From the IMG/VR virus record IMGVR_UViG_3300018083_000435, positions 1 through 25,991 of that record: DNA of 25,991 nucleotides; one strand, given 5' to 3'. The notes under the pieces are model-generated. The model was not told the DNA's origin. It saw only the letters and a list, made by a program, of their open reading frames with translations, and ran no database searches. The DNA comes from a virus. Shown piece by piece: positions 18,906 to 25,991 of this stretch (positions are counted from its first letter, which is position 1; every line of letters starts with the position of its first letter). The translations under genes were made by a program, and so were the position numbers.

Positions 18906-19597
18906 TGACAACAGCCGGTTATATTATGGCCCGTTCGGCCTCCCTGCTGAACGATACGAATAGGCACATTTATACAGACGTCAATCTAGTTCCTTATCTT
19001 AATGTTGCTCTACAAGAATTAAGAGAGGAAATGGAACTGAATAATGTTGCCTATACGAATGATTCCTCAGTTGTTCTCCCCCTTAACGGAGGAATCGATA
19101 ATATCGGTGGAATCACCGGGCCAGGATTACCGACCGGACTAGTTGAAATTCAGGAACTTTGGCAAAGTGAACGTGGCTCCAACGCGCGATGGACACCAAT
19201 TGTTAGGTATGAATTCCTGCCGCACGGTTGGGAAAACTTTACGCAGATTACTTCTTCGGTTCCCTGCTGGGCGTGGCAGGGGCAAGTTGTAAAAATGATT
19301 CCAGCTAATACTCCACTGGACATTAGAATGGATTTCATTAGGAGTAATCTGGCCGATATTTCCGATGCAGGCTCAGTTATTCAATTGATCAACTGTGAAA
19401 ACGTCCTCGCGTATAGAACTGCTGGACTCGGAGCGCGCTATATCGGGGAGAATCCAACTAGGGCAGATTCTCTTGACGGGGATGCCCTGCGCGCGCGAGA
19501 TAATTTCTTGGGAATCAATACGAAGGGAAGGCAGTCAATTAGAAGTAGAAGGAGACCATTTCAGGCGGGATACAAATCTAGGAACTTTCAATACTAA
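18905..19597 (+). CDS. Head-tail connector / adaptor protein
   Basis: The 230-aa product starts MTTAGYIMARSASLLNDTNRHIYTDVNLVPYLNVALQELREEMELNNVAY, a layout of early helices followed by a 'LLND..Y...TD..L.PYLN.AL.EL' pattern seen in phage adaptor proteins that bind beneath the portal. Later parts include PLDIRMDFIRSNLADISDAGSVIQLINCENVLAYRTAGLGARYIGENPTRADSL and a basic tail (GRQSIRSRRRPF). It sits immediately before the tail module, as expected. The exact family (gp4-like or tail-tubular-A-like) cannot be set without a search. Confidence 0.75.
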   Translation: MTTAGYIMARSASLLNDTNRHIYTDVNLVPYLNVALQELREEMELNNVAYTNDSSVVLPLNGGIDNIGGITGPGLPTGLVEIQELWQSERGSNARWTPIVRYEFLPHGWENFTQITSSVPCWAWQGQVVKMIPANTPLDIRMDFIRSNLADISDAGSVIQLINCENVLAYRTAGLGARYIGENPTRADSLDGDALRARDNFLGINTKGRQSIRSRRRPFQAGYKSRNFQY

Positions 19598-19652
19598 TCT
19601 CTGACTCTATCTCAATTTCGAGAAAAAGTCGGCGGGAACGCTGGAGAATAAA

Positions 19653-20087
19653 ATGGCATTCAAGCCTCGCTACTTCAAGAATATCTGGGCTGGTCTTAAA
19701 CAGCTGACGAATGTTGGAATCTTCCCCACTATTCCGGGTGAAGGTGTTCCTGTTAACGGTCCCACCGGAACAGGGGCAAAGTTTGGTGGTAAAGGTCAGC
19801 AGTATGTTAACATCCTGACTGGAATTTACTACATCAATACTGGCACGGCTGCTTCTCCTGTGTGGTCCCCGGCTGCTGGAGCTAGCCTTGAACTTGCTGC
19901 TGATGCCGAATCTTCTAGGTTGAGGAAGCCGGAAACTCCCGTTTCACCTCCCAAAGCCGGAACTATGGAAATTAAACCGGAAACTAAACTTCCGGGATAT
20001 AAACTTCCTGAAGAAAAGCTACCGGAAGTTGACGTGAAACCTCCGGAACCTCCCAAGAGTTCTCTTTTCGGCCAAGCAAAGAAGTAA
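19653..20087 (+). CDS. Proline-rich 144-aa protein, tail region
   Basis: GGAGA lies 6 nt upstream of the ATG. The first half (FKPRYFKNIWAGLKQLTNVGIFPTIPGEGVPVNGPTGTGAKFGGKGQQYVNI) contains Gly/Pro-rich turns. The second half is Pro/Glu/Lys repeats (PPKAGTMEIKPETKLPGYKLPEEKLPEVDVKPPEPPKSSLFGQAKK), a flexible linker or tether. It may join the connector to the tail or fibre. The gene ends just before a long-stem terminator. Confidence 0.65.
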   Translation: MAFKPRYFKNIWAGLKQLTNVGIFPTIPGEGVPVNGPTGTGAKFGGKGQQYVNILTGIYYINTGTAASPVWSPAAGASLELAADAESSRLRKPETPVSPPKAGTMEIKPETKLPGYKLPEEKLPEVDVKPPEPPKSSLFGQAKK

Positions 20088-20092
20088 CAAGG

Positions 20093-20163
20093 TTAGGCCC
20101 GAATCAATCGCAATCAGGAATTGTCTCAGAACTTTCCCTAATTGGTTCGGGCCTAATATTTTT
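20093..20163 (+). terminator. Long-stem rho-independent terminator
   Basis: The 16-nt arm at 20093-20108 (TTAGGCCCGAATCAAT) pairs with 20141-20156 (ATTGGTTCGGGCCTAA). The first 11 pairs are perfect, with one G-U in the extension, around a 32-nt loop. TATTTTT follows. It is 6 nt past the Pro-rich gene, and the T-run ends at the ATG of the homing-endonuclease gene, which suggests that gene was inserted at the terminator. Confidence 0.82.
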
Positions 20164-20718
20164 ATGATTAAATCATCTGATATTTATTGGTTAGCTGGAA
20201 TCTTGGAGGGTGAAGGTTGTTTCCTTTACGATACCTCTGCTCGTATTCAATTAAAAATGACAGATGAAGATGTAATTGTAAAGTCTAGAGATTTAATGTC
20301 CCCTAATTCTAAAATTAGAATAGGGATTCAAAAAAATACAAATCATAAAACGAGTTATAGTTTTTGTATTCAAGGTAATTTAGCCATTCAATGGTTAATG
20401 ACATTATATTCTTTAATGGGAAGGCGACGAAAAGAACGTTTTCGTGAAATCTTTATTAATTGGCACAATCAGCAACGTCGAGATAAGGGTGTTGATGTTT
20501 GTTTAAAAGGACATATAATTGAACAATTAAATAATCCTCAAAATCGATGTAAAATTTGCGATACTGAGGCTAATAGGAAATATAAAGAAACTTATGATAG
20601 ACCTTCTAGAGTTTCTAATGAAACTATTATTAAAAATTTAATGTTGGGATTAAATATTTCTAAAGAAAGAGCAATTGAAATACTATTAGAAACAGGAAAA
20701 ATTAAGGAGATTCATTAA
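20164..20718 (+). CDS. LAGLIDADG-type homing endonuclease, free-standing
   Basis: The 184-aa product has DIYWLAGILEGEGCF at residues 6-20, a single LAGLIDADG motif, so it should work as a homodimer; Glu in the GEG end is the metal-binding acid. A zinc-like block is at CLKGHIIEQLNNPQNRCKICDTEANRKYKE, and a likely DNA-binding helix follows. The gene is far more AT-rich than its neighbours (ATT, TTA, AAA, AGA codons), which is typical of a mobile gene. There is no Shine-Dalgarno before the ATG, which is fused to the terminator T-run. Its end carries AAGGAG, the ribosome site of the next gene, whose ATG overlaps its stop. It should spread by cutting an endonuclease-free homologue. Confidence 0.88.
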   Translation: MIKSSDIYWLAGILEGEGCFLYDTSARIQLKMTDEDVIVKSRDLMSPNSKIRIGIQKNTNHKTSYSFCIQGNLAIQWLMTLYSLMGRRRKERFREIFINWHNQQRRDKGVDVCLKGHIIEQLNNPQNRCKICDTEANRKYKETYDRPSRVSNETIIKNLMLGLNISKERAIEILLETGKIKEIH

Positions 20719-22625
20719 TGTTACGTGACCATAAACCTATTGTCCTCGAAGCATTTAATGGGCTGTGGGCTCGTGGTGACAATGACTCGTGCCCGATAGA
20801 TCATTTTACCGAGGCTGAAAATATCTCGTATATTCAAGGAGGTTTTCGCACGCGTGACGGATTAGATACTTTCGGAGGTATCGGGAACGTAGTCCGACTC
20901 TATAATTACACGATGCAGGAAGGGCAGTCCCTGCTAATCCTCACCGAGGCCGGAGAAATCTTCCACGCGGTTAGTGAAACTCTCGTGCATGGTCCTATCC
21001 TGTCAATCTCAGGAATGATGGATTTTGGCATGGTCAGCATTGCTGGCCGCGCGTATATAACTCCTATCACGAGATCAGTTACTTCTCAAGGACAAACAAG
21101 AGAAGTCGGGATGGAAGGTGAATTCGTCTACGTTTACAAAGGTGACGGAACACAAGCAAGGAAAGCAGCAGGATTCAGCCCTGTTCAGGATGCAACCAAT
21201 CCACATTTAGTTGCTTACAATTCTACGTTAGATGGAGTTATTGAAGCAGGAATTCACATCGTCGCTGTCTCTTACAGTGACGGTGCTGGAGAATCCAATG
21301 CTACTGGCCCCTCATTTAGACCAATAGTTTATGCACCCGGCGATAAGAAGATATCCGTTCAGAATATTCCCATTGGTGGAGGTGGGACAACTGAACGCCA
21401 CATCTTCATGAGCAAGGCTATTGACCCGAAACTTTACATTCAAGGTCAAGCAGATGGATTGGCAGGGATTTATGAACTCTTCCTCGCGAAGGTCATTCCG
21501 GATAATACTACAATTTCAGATATTATTGATATTACTGATGCCGATCTTATTATTCCTTTTGCTTCTGGTGGCCTCCCGAATCCAACGGCTGGTGGGATAG
21601 TAGCCTCAAATACGGATATCGAAGGATACTGTGATATTGGCCTCCACGTTATCGGTGTAGTCTATGAAACTGATACTGGCTATCTAACTTCACCCGGTCC
21701 GGAAGTTATGGCGGTGCAATCCTTTGTTAACGAAAATCGTTCAGTTCTCGTTATGAACATTCCGACTACTGATGATCCCTCAGTTGTCAAACGTCACCTT
21801 GTTTCCTCAAAGGCTATTATTGGATATAACGGAGACGACTTAGGCTACCAACTTTACTTCATTCCAGACGCTACGCTGGATGATATGAATATTACTGAAC
21901 TTCAAATCAGTTATTACGATATTGACCTTCTAGATGATGCATCGCATTTAATCGACAATTTTGAAGAGATTCCGGCCGGTGTTACTCTTACTACCTACAA
22001 GGGTCGTATGGTTCTCTCAACGACTCATAAAGATATCAGCATCTGTTACCTCAGCGCGCCGGGTGAGCCTGAAGCAATTGATCAAGTTGATGGGATTATC
22101 ATTGTTCCTCTGGATGGTAATCCCGTTACGAACGCTCAGGAATTCAGGGACGTCCTCTATTTATTCAAACAGACTCGAACTTATGCCGTTAATGATAATG
22201 GCGACGTTCCTTCTACTTGGCAGCCGTTTGCAATTGACCAAGGTATCGGAGCTTCCGTTCACGGTATCGGCACTGTTCTAGATTCTGGTGGAGTCAACAT
22301 TGAATATCTTCTGATTGTTGATTACTCAGGATTAATGGTATTCAACGGGACTTATGCAAGGCCTGAACTAACTTGGAAGATTCAGGATGCTTGGTTGGCG
22401 ATGGACCGTGCATTCTTCGGCCTGATTCAGATTATGAACGATTCATTGAATCAGCTGATTTATATTACCCTGCCGAGCAAGAGGATGTTCCATGCGAATT
22501 ATGCAAACGGTCTCGACGCCAAGAATATCCGGTGGGCGCACTGGCGGTTCGATATTGAAACAACTTCCATCGCGCTAATTAACACTGATACATTAATTAT
22601 CGGAGCGCAGGATGAGGCTAGCTAA
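20718..22625 (+). CDS. Large tail nozzle / stabilisation-type protein (635 aa)
   Basis: AAGGAG lies 8 nt upstream within the homing-endonuclease gene. The 635-aa protein begins with VLEAFNGLWARGDNDSCPIDHFTEAENISYIQGGFRTRDGLDTFGG, a start typical of 'phage stabilisation/nozzle' proteins in which the first strand threads 'FNGLW.RG..D..P.DH...A.N...'. It contains repeated beta segments and long Ig-like strands (AGIHIVAVSYSDGAGESNATGPSFRPIVYAPG; IGLHVIGVVYETDTGYLTSPGPEVMAV, two similar units near 175-205 and 305-335). A beta-propeller-type C-terminus is likely. The role is assembly of the short tail below the connector. Confidence 0.72.
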   Translation: MLRDHKPIVLEAFNGLWARGDNDSCPIDHFTEAENISYIQGGFRTRDGLDTFGGIGNVVRLYNYTMQEGQSLLILTEAGEIFHAVSETLVHGPILSISGMMDFGMVSIAGRAYITPITRSVTSQGQTREVGMEGEFVYVYKGDGTQARKAAGFSPVQDATNPHLVAYNSTLDGVIEAGIHIVAVSYSDGAGESNATGPSFRPIVYAPGDKKISVQNIPIGGGGTTERHIFMSKAIDPKLYIQGQADGLAGIYELFLAKVIPDNTTISDIIDITDADLIIPFASGGLPNPTAGGIVASNTDIEGYCDIGLHVIGVVYETDTGYLTSPGPEVMAVQSFVNENRSVLVMNIPTTDDPSVVKRHLVSSKAIIGYNGDDLGYQLYFIPDATLDDMNITELQISYYDIDLLDDASHLIDNFEEIPAGVTLTTYKGRMVLSTTHKDISICYLSAPGEPEAIDQVDGIIIVPLDGNPVTNAQEFRDVLYLFKQTRTYAVNDNGDVPSTWQPFAIDQGIGASVHGIGTVLDSGGVNIEYLLIVDYSGLMVFNGTYARPELTWKIQDAWLAMDRAFFGLIQIMNDSLNQLIYITLPSKRMFHANYANGLDAKNIRWAHWRFDIETTSIALINTDTLIIGAQDEAS

Positions 22626-22807
22626 TGACTACTAATATTACGGTTAAATTTTTAGATAAGTCTGACTTGATAATAGCTGAAGAAACTGTTGTTGATGATC
22701 AAGATATGCCAGCGCCTCTTATACAGAAGGCAGTATTAGCAAAAATAATGAGAAAGAATGTCCATCTTGATTGGGATAAAATTTTCATTTTTATTGAAAA
22801 AGTCTAA
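22625..22807 (+). CDS. Unknown 60-aa protein
   Basis: The ATG overlaps the previous stop, with GAGG 7 nt upstream. The product TTNITVKFLDKSDLIIAEETVVDDQDMPAPLIQKAVLAKIMRKNVHLDWDKIFIFIEKV has a beta-strand, an acidic loop, a helix and a final strand. No motif is recognised. It shares the AT-rich composition of the following gene and its stop overlaps that gene's ATG, so the two probably entered or evolved together. Confidence 0.6.
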   Translation: MTTNITVKFLDKSDLIIAEETVVDDQDMPAPLIQKAVLAKIMRKNVHLDWDKIFIFIEKV

Positions 22808-24954
22808 TGGCTACTAAATTTTATACCAATTATTCACTTTCAGAATCTCTCTATAAGCCTGCGCTTCAGGGAGGTTGGACTATTCCAAAATATGAGCAAT
22901 ATGTAAGATTAGATACCGTTTCATTTGGAATTGGTAATGGATTTTGGTATCAAGATTATAATCCTGCGGGAACATCACCCCAAAAAACTATTCTACTACG
23001 TGGGATAAGTCGCCCATTACTGCCACAAACTATAGATGGAACTGTAGATTTCATAATTGCAGTAAATGAATGGTCATTGGCTCATGATGCTAAATCGAGA
23101 TTGCACATTTATGTAGCCAATGCAACTACTAATACTGTATTTGCTACGTTATTGAATCAATTCGAGGATTCTGCTGGTCCAGAATGGTATCAGGCAAGTC
23201 CATCAGGATATGAGCCTCCAGCTAAGGGAACTAAATTAAGCGCACCTCAAACTCTAACTCCTTGCACGATACCAGGTGATGGTAATGTATATCGATTGGT
23301 AATTGAATTTGGGAGCAGGACAAATCAACCCTCAGGATTTTTACGGACAGGTTGCTATGTAGGTTCGAGGGATAACAAGTATAAAACTTCAATACCCGAT
23401 TTAGCAATAGATGAGATAGTAGATACAACAGCAGCAACCCGTAAATCAGGTTATTTTTTATTTTCAGCTACTATACTATTAGAAGCTATTCCAATACCTA
23501 ATATTACTATTGATACTGCGATTACGGTTTCTGCCCCAACTAATTTTACAATTGATAACAAGGGTTATGATGCTTGGTATAGGTATACATTTACATCAAG
23601 TCAGTTATTAGGATTATTTGCATGCACTAATCCTATGGCTACTTCAGTATTATTGTATATGTTTGGAGACAATTTCCTTGACTATGCTGGACCTAATGCT
23701 GCTAGTCAAGCTGTGCAAATTTATCAAATTTCGGGATCGGTTGTATATTTTACCGTAGCTACTTATCCTCCTTACACACCTGGAGTAGCAATTCAAGTTG
23801 ATATTCAAATTGGTCCTAATGGCACTGCCCGAATAGGGGATTTACTTATTCTCGATGATTGTAGTGATAGTAAATATCCAGCAATTTGGTTGGATCCCGT
23901 TTCGGGATTAGTTCGGAGGGGAGATACCAGGTTTGTAGCTTCTGAATTAGGAGTAAGTTTAACCAATGGAAAGTGGGCAGCAGTATATGCAAACGTTGAG
24001 CCATCTGAATTAGTAATATATAATAAACCCCCTATTCTAAATGAATTAGCTCGCGCGGTGTTACCACTTCCAGATTTTGTTCAAACTCTCGGAACGGATT
24101 TCAAAGATTTTTATATAGTATACTGGGATACTCCTTTCATGCCCATGTATAAAATTAGTGAAACAGGAGTTGTAGATCCTAGAGTATGGCATGTTCCATT
24201 TATTGATATTGGTAATACATCGGGTAATGGAGGTCAGGGTTCATTTGGACTTTCAAGAGATGGACTCATAGCTTACTTTGGAAATAGCTACGATGCGGAT
24301 TTTGATGTTTCCTGTCGTAGATTTAATATGGTAACTGATGTTGAAATACTTCCAGCATTTGGGCCTCCAGCACTGCCTCATCCAACTGACTGGTATTATG
24401 CAGGAGAAGTAATTGTATTAAGTGATAATACTATTCTGTGTAATTATCATTATGACGGTGGTTCCTTTCCCGCTGACCAAAGAACAGTTCATTATGCTCC
24501 GAATGGAACTATTCTGCATGTAATAACTCACGGAGAAACAGAGCTTCATCATATAGTTCACAGTTCTGATGATGACCCTGATAAGTTTTGGGCGTGGACT
24601 CAGGCAGATATAGGTGCATTTGATGATTTGAATAAATTTCAATTAATAAGAATATCAACAGGTGAAATTCTAATTGAACATGCAAGTAGTAAGTTTTACA
24701 TGGGAGAAAGTAGTATTAAATATGTTGATAGTTGTAGTTCCGCTGGAGGCAGATTTGGTGCTACTAATAGTTGTCCCTTAATCATTATGAGGGAACCTTT
24801 TGTAGTGCCACCTAATCCCCTGTCCGGAATTTACAAAATTGTTCCTAATTCGTTTAAATCTAATGATACAGTTTTCAAAGATTTACAGGCCAATGAGAAA
24901 GAGGATAGAGCCATTCCTAGGCCAACTTGGAAAACCGGATTAATTGGAGGATAA
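22807..24954 (+). CDS. AT-rich 715-aa presumed tail or receptor-binding protein
   Basis: The N-terminal third (YTNYSLSESLYKPALQGGWTIPKYEQYVRLDTVSFG) and middle contain long beta stretches. Residues about 480-640 show repeat-like units (FGLSRDGLIAYFGNSYDAD; WYYAGEVIVLSDNTILCNYHYDGG; TVHYAPNGTILHVITHGETELHHIVHSSDDD) that look like beta-propeller blades. Asp-rich loops are frequent. The gene is visibly AT-richer than the nozzle and capsid genes. Place before the fibre suggests a tail-surface or receptor-binding part, with frequent exchange expected. No enzyme motif is identifiable, so the function is inferred from position. Confidence 0.6.
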   Translation: MATKFYTNYSLSESLYKPALQGGWTIPKYEQYVRLDTVSFGIGNGFWYQDYNPAGTSPQKTILLRGISRPLLPQTIDGTVDFIIAVNEWSLAHDAKSRLHIYVANATTNTVFATLLNQFEDSAGPEWYQASPSGYEPPAKGTKLSAPQTLTPCTIPGDGNVYRLVIEFGSRTNQPSGFLRTGCYVGSRDNKYKTSIPDLAIDEIVDTTAATRKSGYFLFSATILLEAIPIPNITIDTAITVSAPTNFTIDNKGYDAWYRYTFTSSQLLGLFACTNPMATSVLLYMFGDNFLDYAGPNAASQAVQIYQISGSVVYFTVATYPPYTPGVAIQVDIQIGPNGTARIGDLLILDDCSDSKYPAIWLDPVSGLVRRGDTRFVASELGVSLTNGKWAAVYANVEPSELVIYNKPPILNELARAVLPLPDFVQTLGTDFKDFYIVYWDTPFMPMYKISETGVVDPRVWHVPFIDIGNTSGNGGQGSFGLSRDGLIAYFGNSYDADFDVSCRRFNMVTDVEILPAFGPPALPHPTDWYYAGEVIVLSDNTILCNYHYDGGSFPADQRTVHYAPNGTILHVITHGETELHHIVHSSDDDPDKFWAWTQADIGAFDDLNKFQLIRISTGEILIEHASSKFYMGESSIKYVDSCSSAGGRFGATNSCPLIIMREPFVVPPNPLSGIYKIVPNSFKSNDTVFKDLQANEKEDRAIPRPTWKTGLIGG

Positions 24955-24957
24955 GAT

Positions 24958-25263
24958 ATGCCATTTGGAGCATCAGATACTCAATCATCCGGTGAGTTCA
25001 TATCTCACTTCAACGCGATAAGATTTCGAGTTGTTGGCAACGGGAGTCTCAAACTAACTTTCAAATCTCTTGATGAAGTGATGCAGGTTGCCCTTCCCCC
25101 AGTTGCATTATCTCCGGCGACTAATCGTGAGCCGAGAGTCCTAGCAAACTTCCAACAGCAACGCGCCATGTTGGAAGGATATACTACTGATATTAACGAA
25201 ACATTTAAAATCAATCGAGTTATTATCTTCGCTTCTTCTCTGTGGACGGAGTATCCGGGCTGA
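24958..25263 (+). CDS. Unknown 101-aa tail-region protein
   Basis: GGAGG lies 5 nt upstream of the ATG. The product [59 protein letters not shown]...[23 protein letters not shown] is probably two beta layers with a loop. It resembles small proteins that sit between tail and fibre genes ('RFRVVG.G.L...F.SLD......LP...L......EP....NF..QR'), whose role is unknown. It ends with an overlapping TGATG into the fibre gene. Confidence 0.6.
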   Translation: MPFGASDTQSSGEFISHFNAIRFRVVGNGSLKLTFKSLDEVMQVALPPVALSPATNREPRVLANFQQQRAMLEGYTTDINETFKINRVIIFASSLWTEYPG

Positions 25264-25991
25264 TGGCTTGGAAACCTAAGGGCGGGCAAAAGCAGGTAAG
25301 CGAACTTCTAGGCGTTCTGAACAACGCCAAAGTTCAACAGGAGAATCCTGCCCTTTATCAAGTTGTTTCAGGATTAATTACCCGACTTTCTGAAGTAAAT
25401 GGAAAGGGAGAAAAAGGAGAAAAGGGAGAGGATGGAGAAGATGGGGCAGGACTTGAAATTAAAGGAACTGTTCCAACTGTTGCAGATTTACCGTTAACTG
25501 GCAAACCGGGTGATATTTGGATTACCGCAGATGACGGGCATTTGTGGGCATGGGATGAGACTACAGGAACATGGATTGATTTAGGGTTAATGCAGGGTCC
25601 ACAGGGACCGCCCGGAGAAACTGGACCTCCCGGCACAGGTTCTCCCGGCCCGCAAGGACCAGTGGGACCACAAGGACCAAAAGGGGATACAGGAAATACG
25701 GGGCCACAAGGTTCTACAGGTCCGGCAGGTTCTACCGGTCCGCAAGGAGTTCCCGGACCTACAGGAAATACTGGCGCGACTGGTCCAATCGGCCCGGCTG
25801 GTGCAACAGGGCCACAAGGAATTAAAGGGGATACAGGTAATCCCGGTCCTCAGGGTATTCAAGGTGTAAAAGGTGATAAAGGGGATACGGGAAATACCGG
25901 AGCACAAGGAATACAAGGGATACCGGGTGAACAGGGGATACAAGGAGTTCAGGGAGAACAGGGAATACCGGGGCCGATAGGACCAGAGGGA
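25263..25991 (+). CDS. Collagen-like tail fibre protein, C-terminus beyond window
   Basis: The ATG at 25263 overlaps the preceding stop and the frame is open to the end (243 codons visible). The layout is an N-terminal helical region ([21 protein letters not shown]), a short Gly-X-Y block near residues 49-62 ([15 protein letters not shown]), and a compact domain about 67-108 ([37 protein letters not shown]) that resembles small beta modules in tail fibres. From about 110 to the end there is an uninterrupted Gly-X-Y collagen-like repeat of over 40 triplets. Such repeats trimerise fibres, often next to a receptor-binding tip, which is not in the window. A head fibre or decoration protein is the alternative. 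Confidence 0.85.
   Translation, partial: MAWKPKGGQKQVSELLGVLNNAKVQQENPALYQVVSGLITRLSEVNGKGEKGEKGEDGEDGAGLEIKGTVPTVADLPLTGKPGDIWITADDGHLWAWDETTGTWIDLGLMQGPQGPPGETGPPGTGSPGPQGPVGPQGPKGDTGNTGPQGSTGPAGSTGPQGVPGPTGNTGATGPIGPAGATGPQGIKGDTGNPGPQGIQGVKGDKGDTGNTGAQGIQGIPGEQGIQGVQGEQGIPGPIGPEG

Noticed and set aside
20458-20474. TTGGCAC inside the homing endonuclease gene as another sigma-54-like site
   Set aside because: The -12 half does not match and it lies within a conserved coding frame; one chance copy is expected in the window.
25358-25943. Minus-strand frames opposite the fibre gene
   Set aside because: They are antisense translations of the Gly-X-Y repeat (Pro- or Ser/Thr-rich artefacts).
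1-25991. Apparent excess of GCGCG/CGCGC words, possibly linked to the methyltransferase
   Set aside because: By eye about 45 sites against a rough expectation near 30 for this base composition; many overlap each other, so the signal is too weak without a proper count.

Overview
This window is part of a tailed double-stranded DNA bacteriophage genome (or prophage), most likely a short-tailed, podovirus-type phage. It holds a large-terminase gene, an unusually large portal protein (800 aa), an acidic scaffolding protein, an HK97-fold-like major capsid protein, head-tail connector and nozzle-like proteins and collagen-like fibre genes. No tape-measure, tail-tube or sheath gene lies between capsid and fibre. 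Shine-Dalgarno sites, consensus sigma-70 promoters and rho-independent terminators show a bacterial host. The host lineage cannot be fixed from the sequence; a cluster of sigma-54-like sites is the best hint.

Layout. (1) 1-1675, minus strand: two overlapping unknown genes, a 400-bp structured non-coding stretch (large imperfect inverted repeat with an AT core) and one unknown gene behind a textbook sigma-70 promoter. (2) 1737-4765, minus: a compact early-type operon of 14 very small genes joined by 1-8 nt overlaps or short gaps. Most are unknown. It includes a P-loop polynucleotide-kinase-like protein, a likely ribbon-helix-helix DNA binder and several tiny Cys-rich, zinc-ribbon-like or membrane peptides. 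Five genes are under 60 aa and easy to miss. It ends at a perfect 15-bp inverted repeat. (3) 4861-5622, minus: a self-contained two-gene cassette with its own strong terminator and a sigma-54-like promoter. (4) 5571-6146: a gene-free control region with four TTGGCAC-N5-WTGCT-like elements, a duplicated upstream element and two copies of an 18-bp palindrome, then four GGGTCCC repeats. (5) 6147-6554: a small zinc-finger gene on the minus strand and a divergent pair of sigma-70 promoters with candidate operator repeats.

(6) 6610-25991, plus strand: the late region. Order: C5-cytosine-methyltransferase-like gene, likely small terminase, LamG-fold protein and two small beta-rich proteins, large terminase, three small basic or coiled-coil proteins, a HExxH putative metalloprotease, portal, scaffold, capsid (followed by a 12-bp stem terminator), a capsid-proximal unknown, a zinc-ribbon protein, connector, a Pro-rich protein, a second terminator, a LAGLIDADG homing endonuclease, a 635-aa nozzle/stabilisation-like protein, an AT-rich 715-aa presumed tail or receptor protein, and the start of a collagen-like fibre cut by the window end.

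The points most worth following are the sigma-54-like control region with its independent cassette, the recurrent K-x-P-[LF]-x-x-[AV]-G-P-[ST] peptide shared by proteins between terminase and portal, the HExxH protein beside the portal, and the operon of micro-genes.
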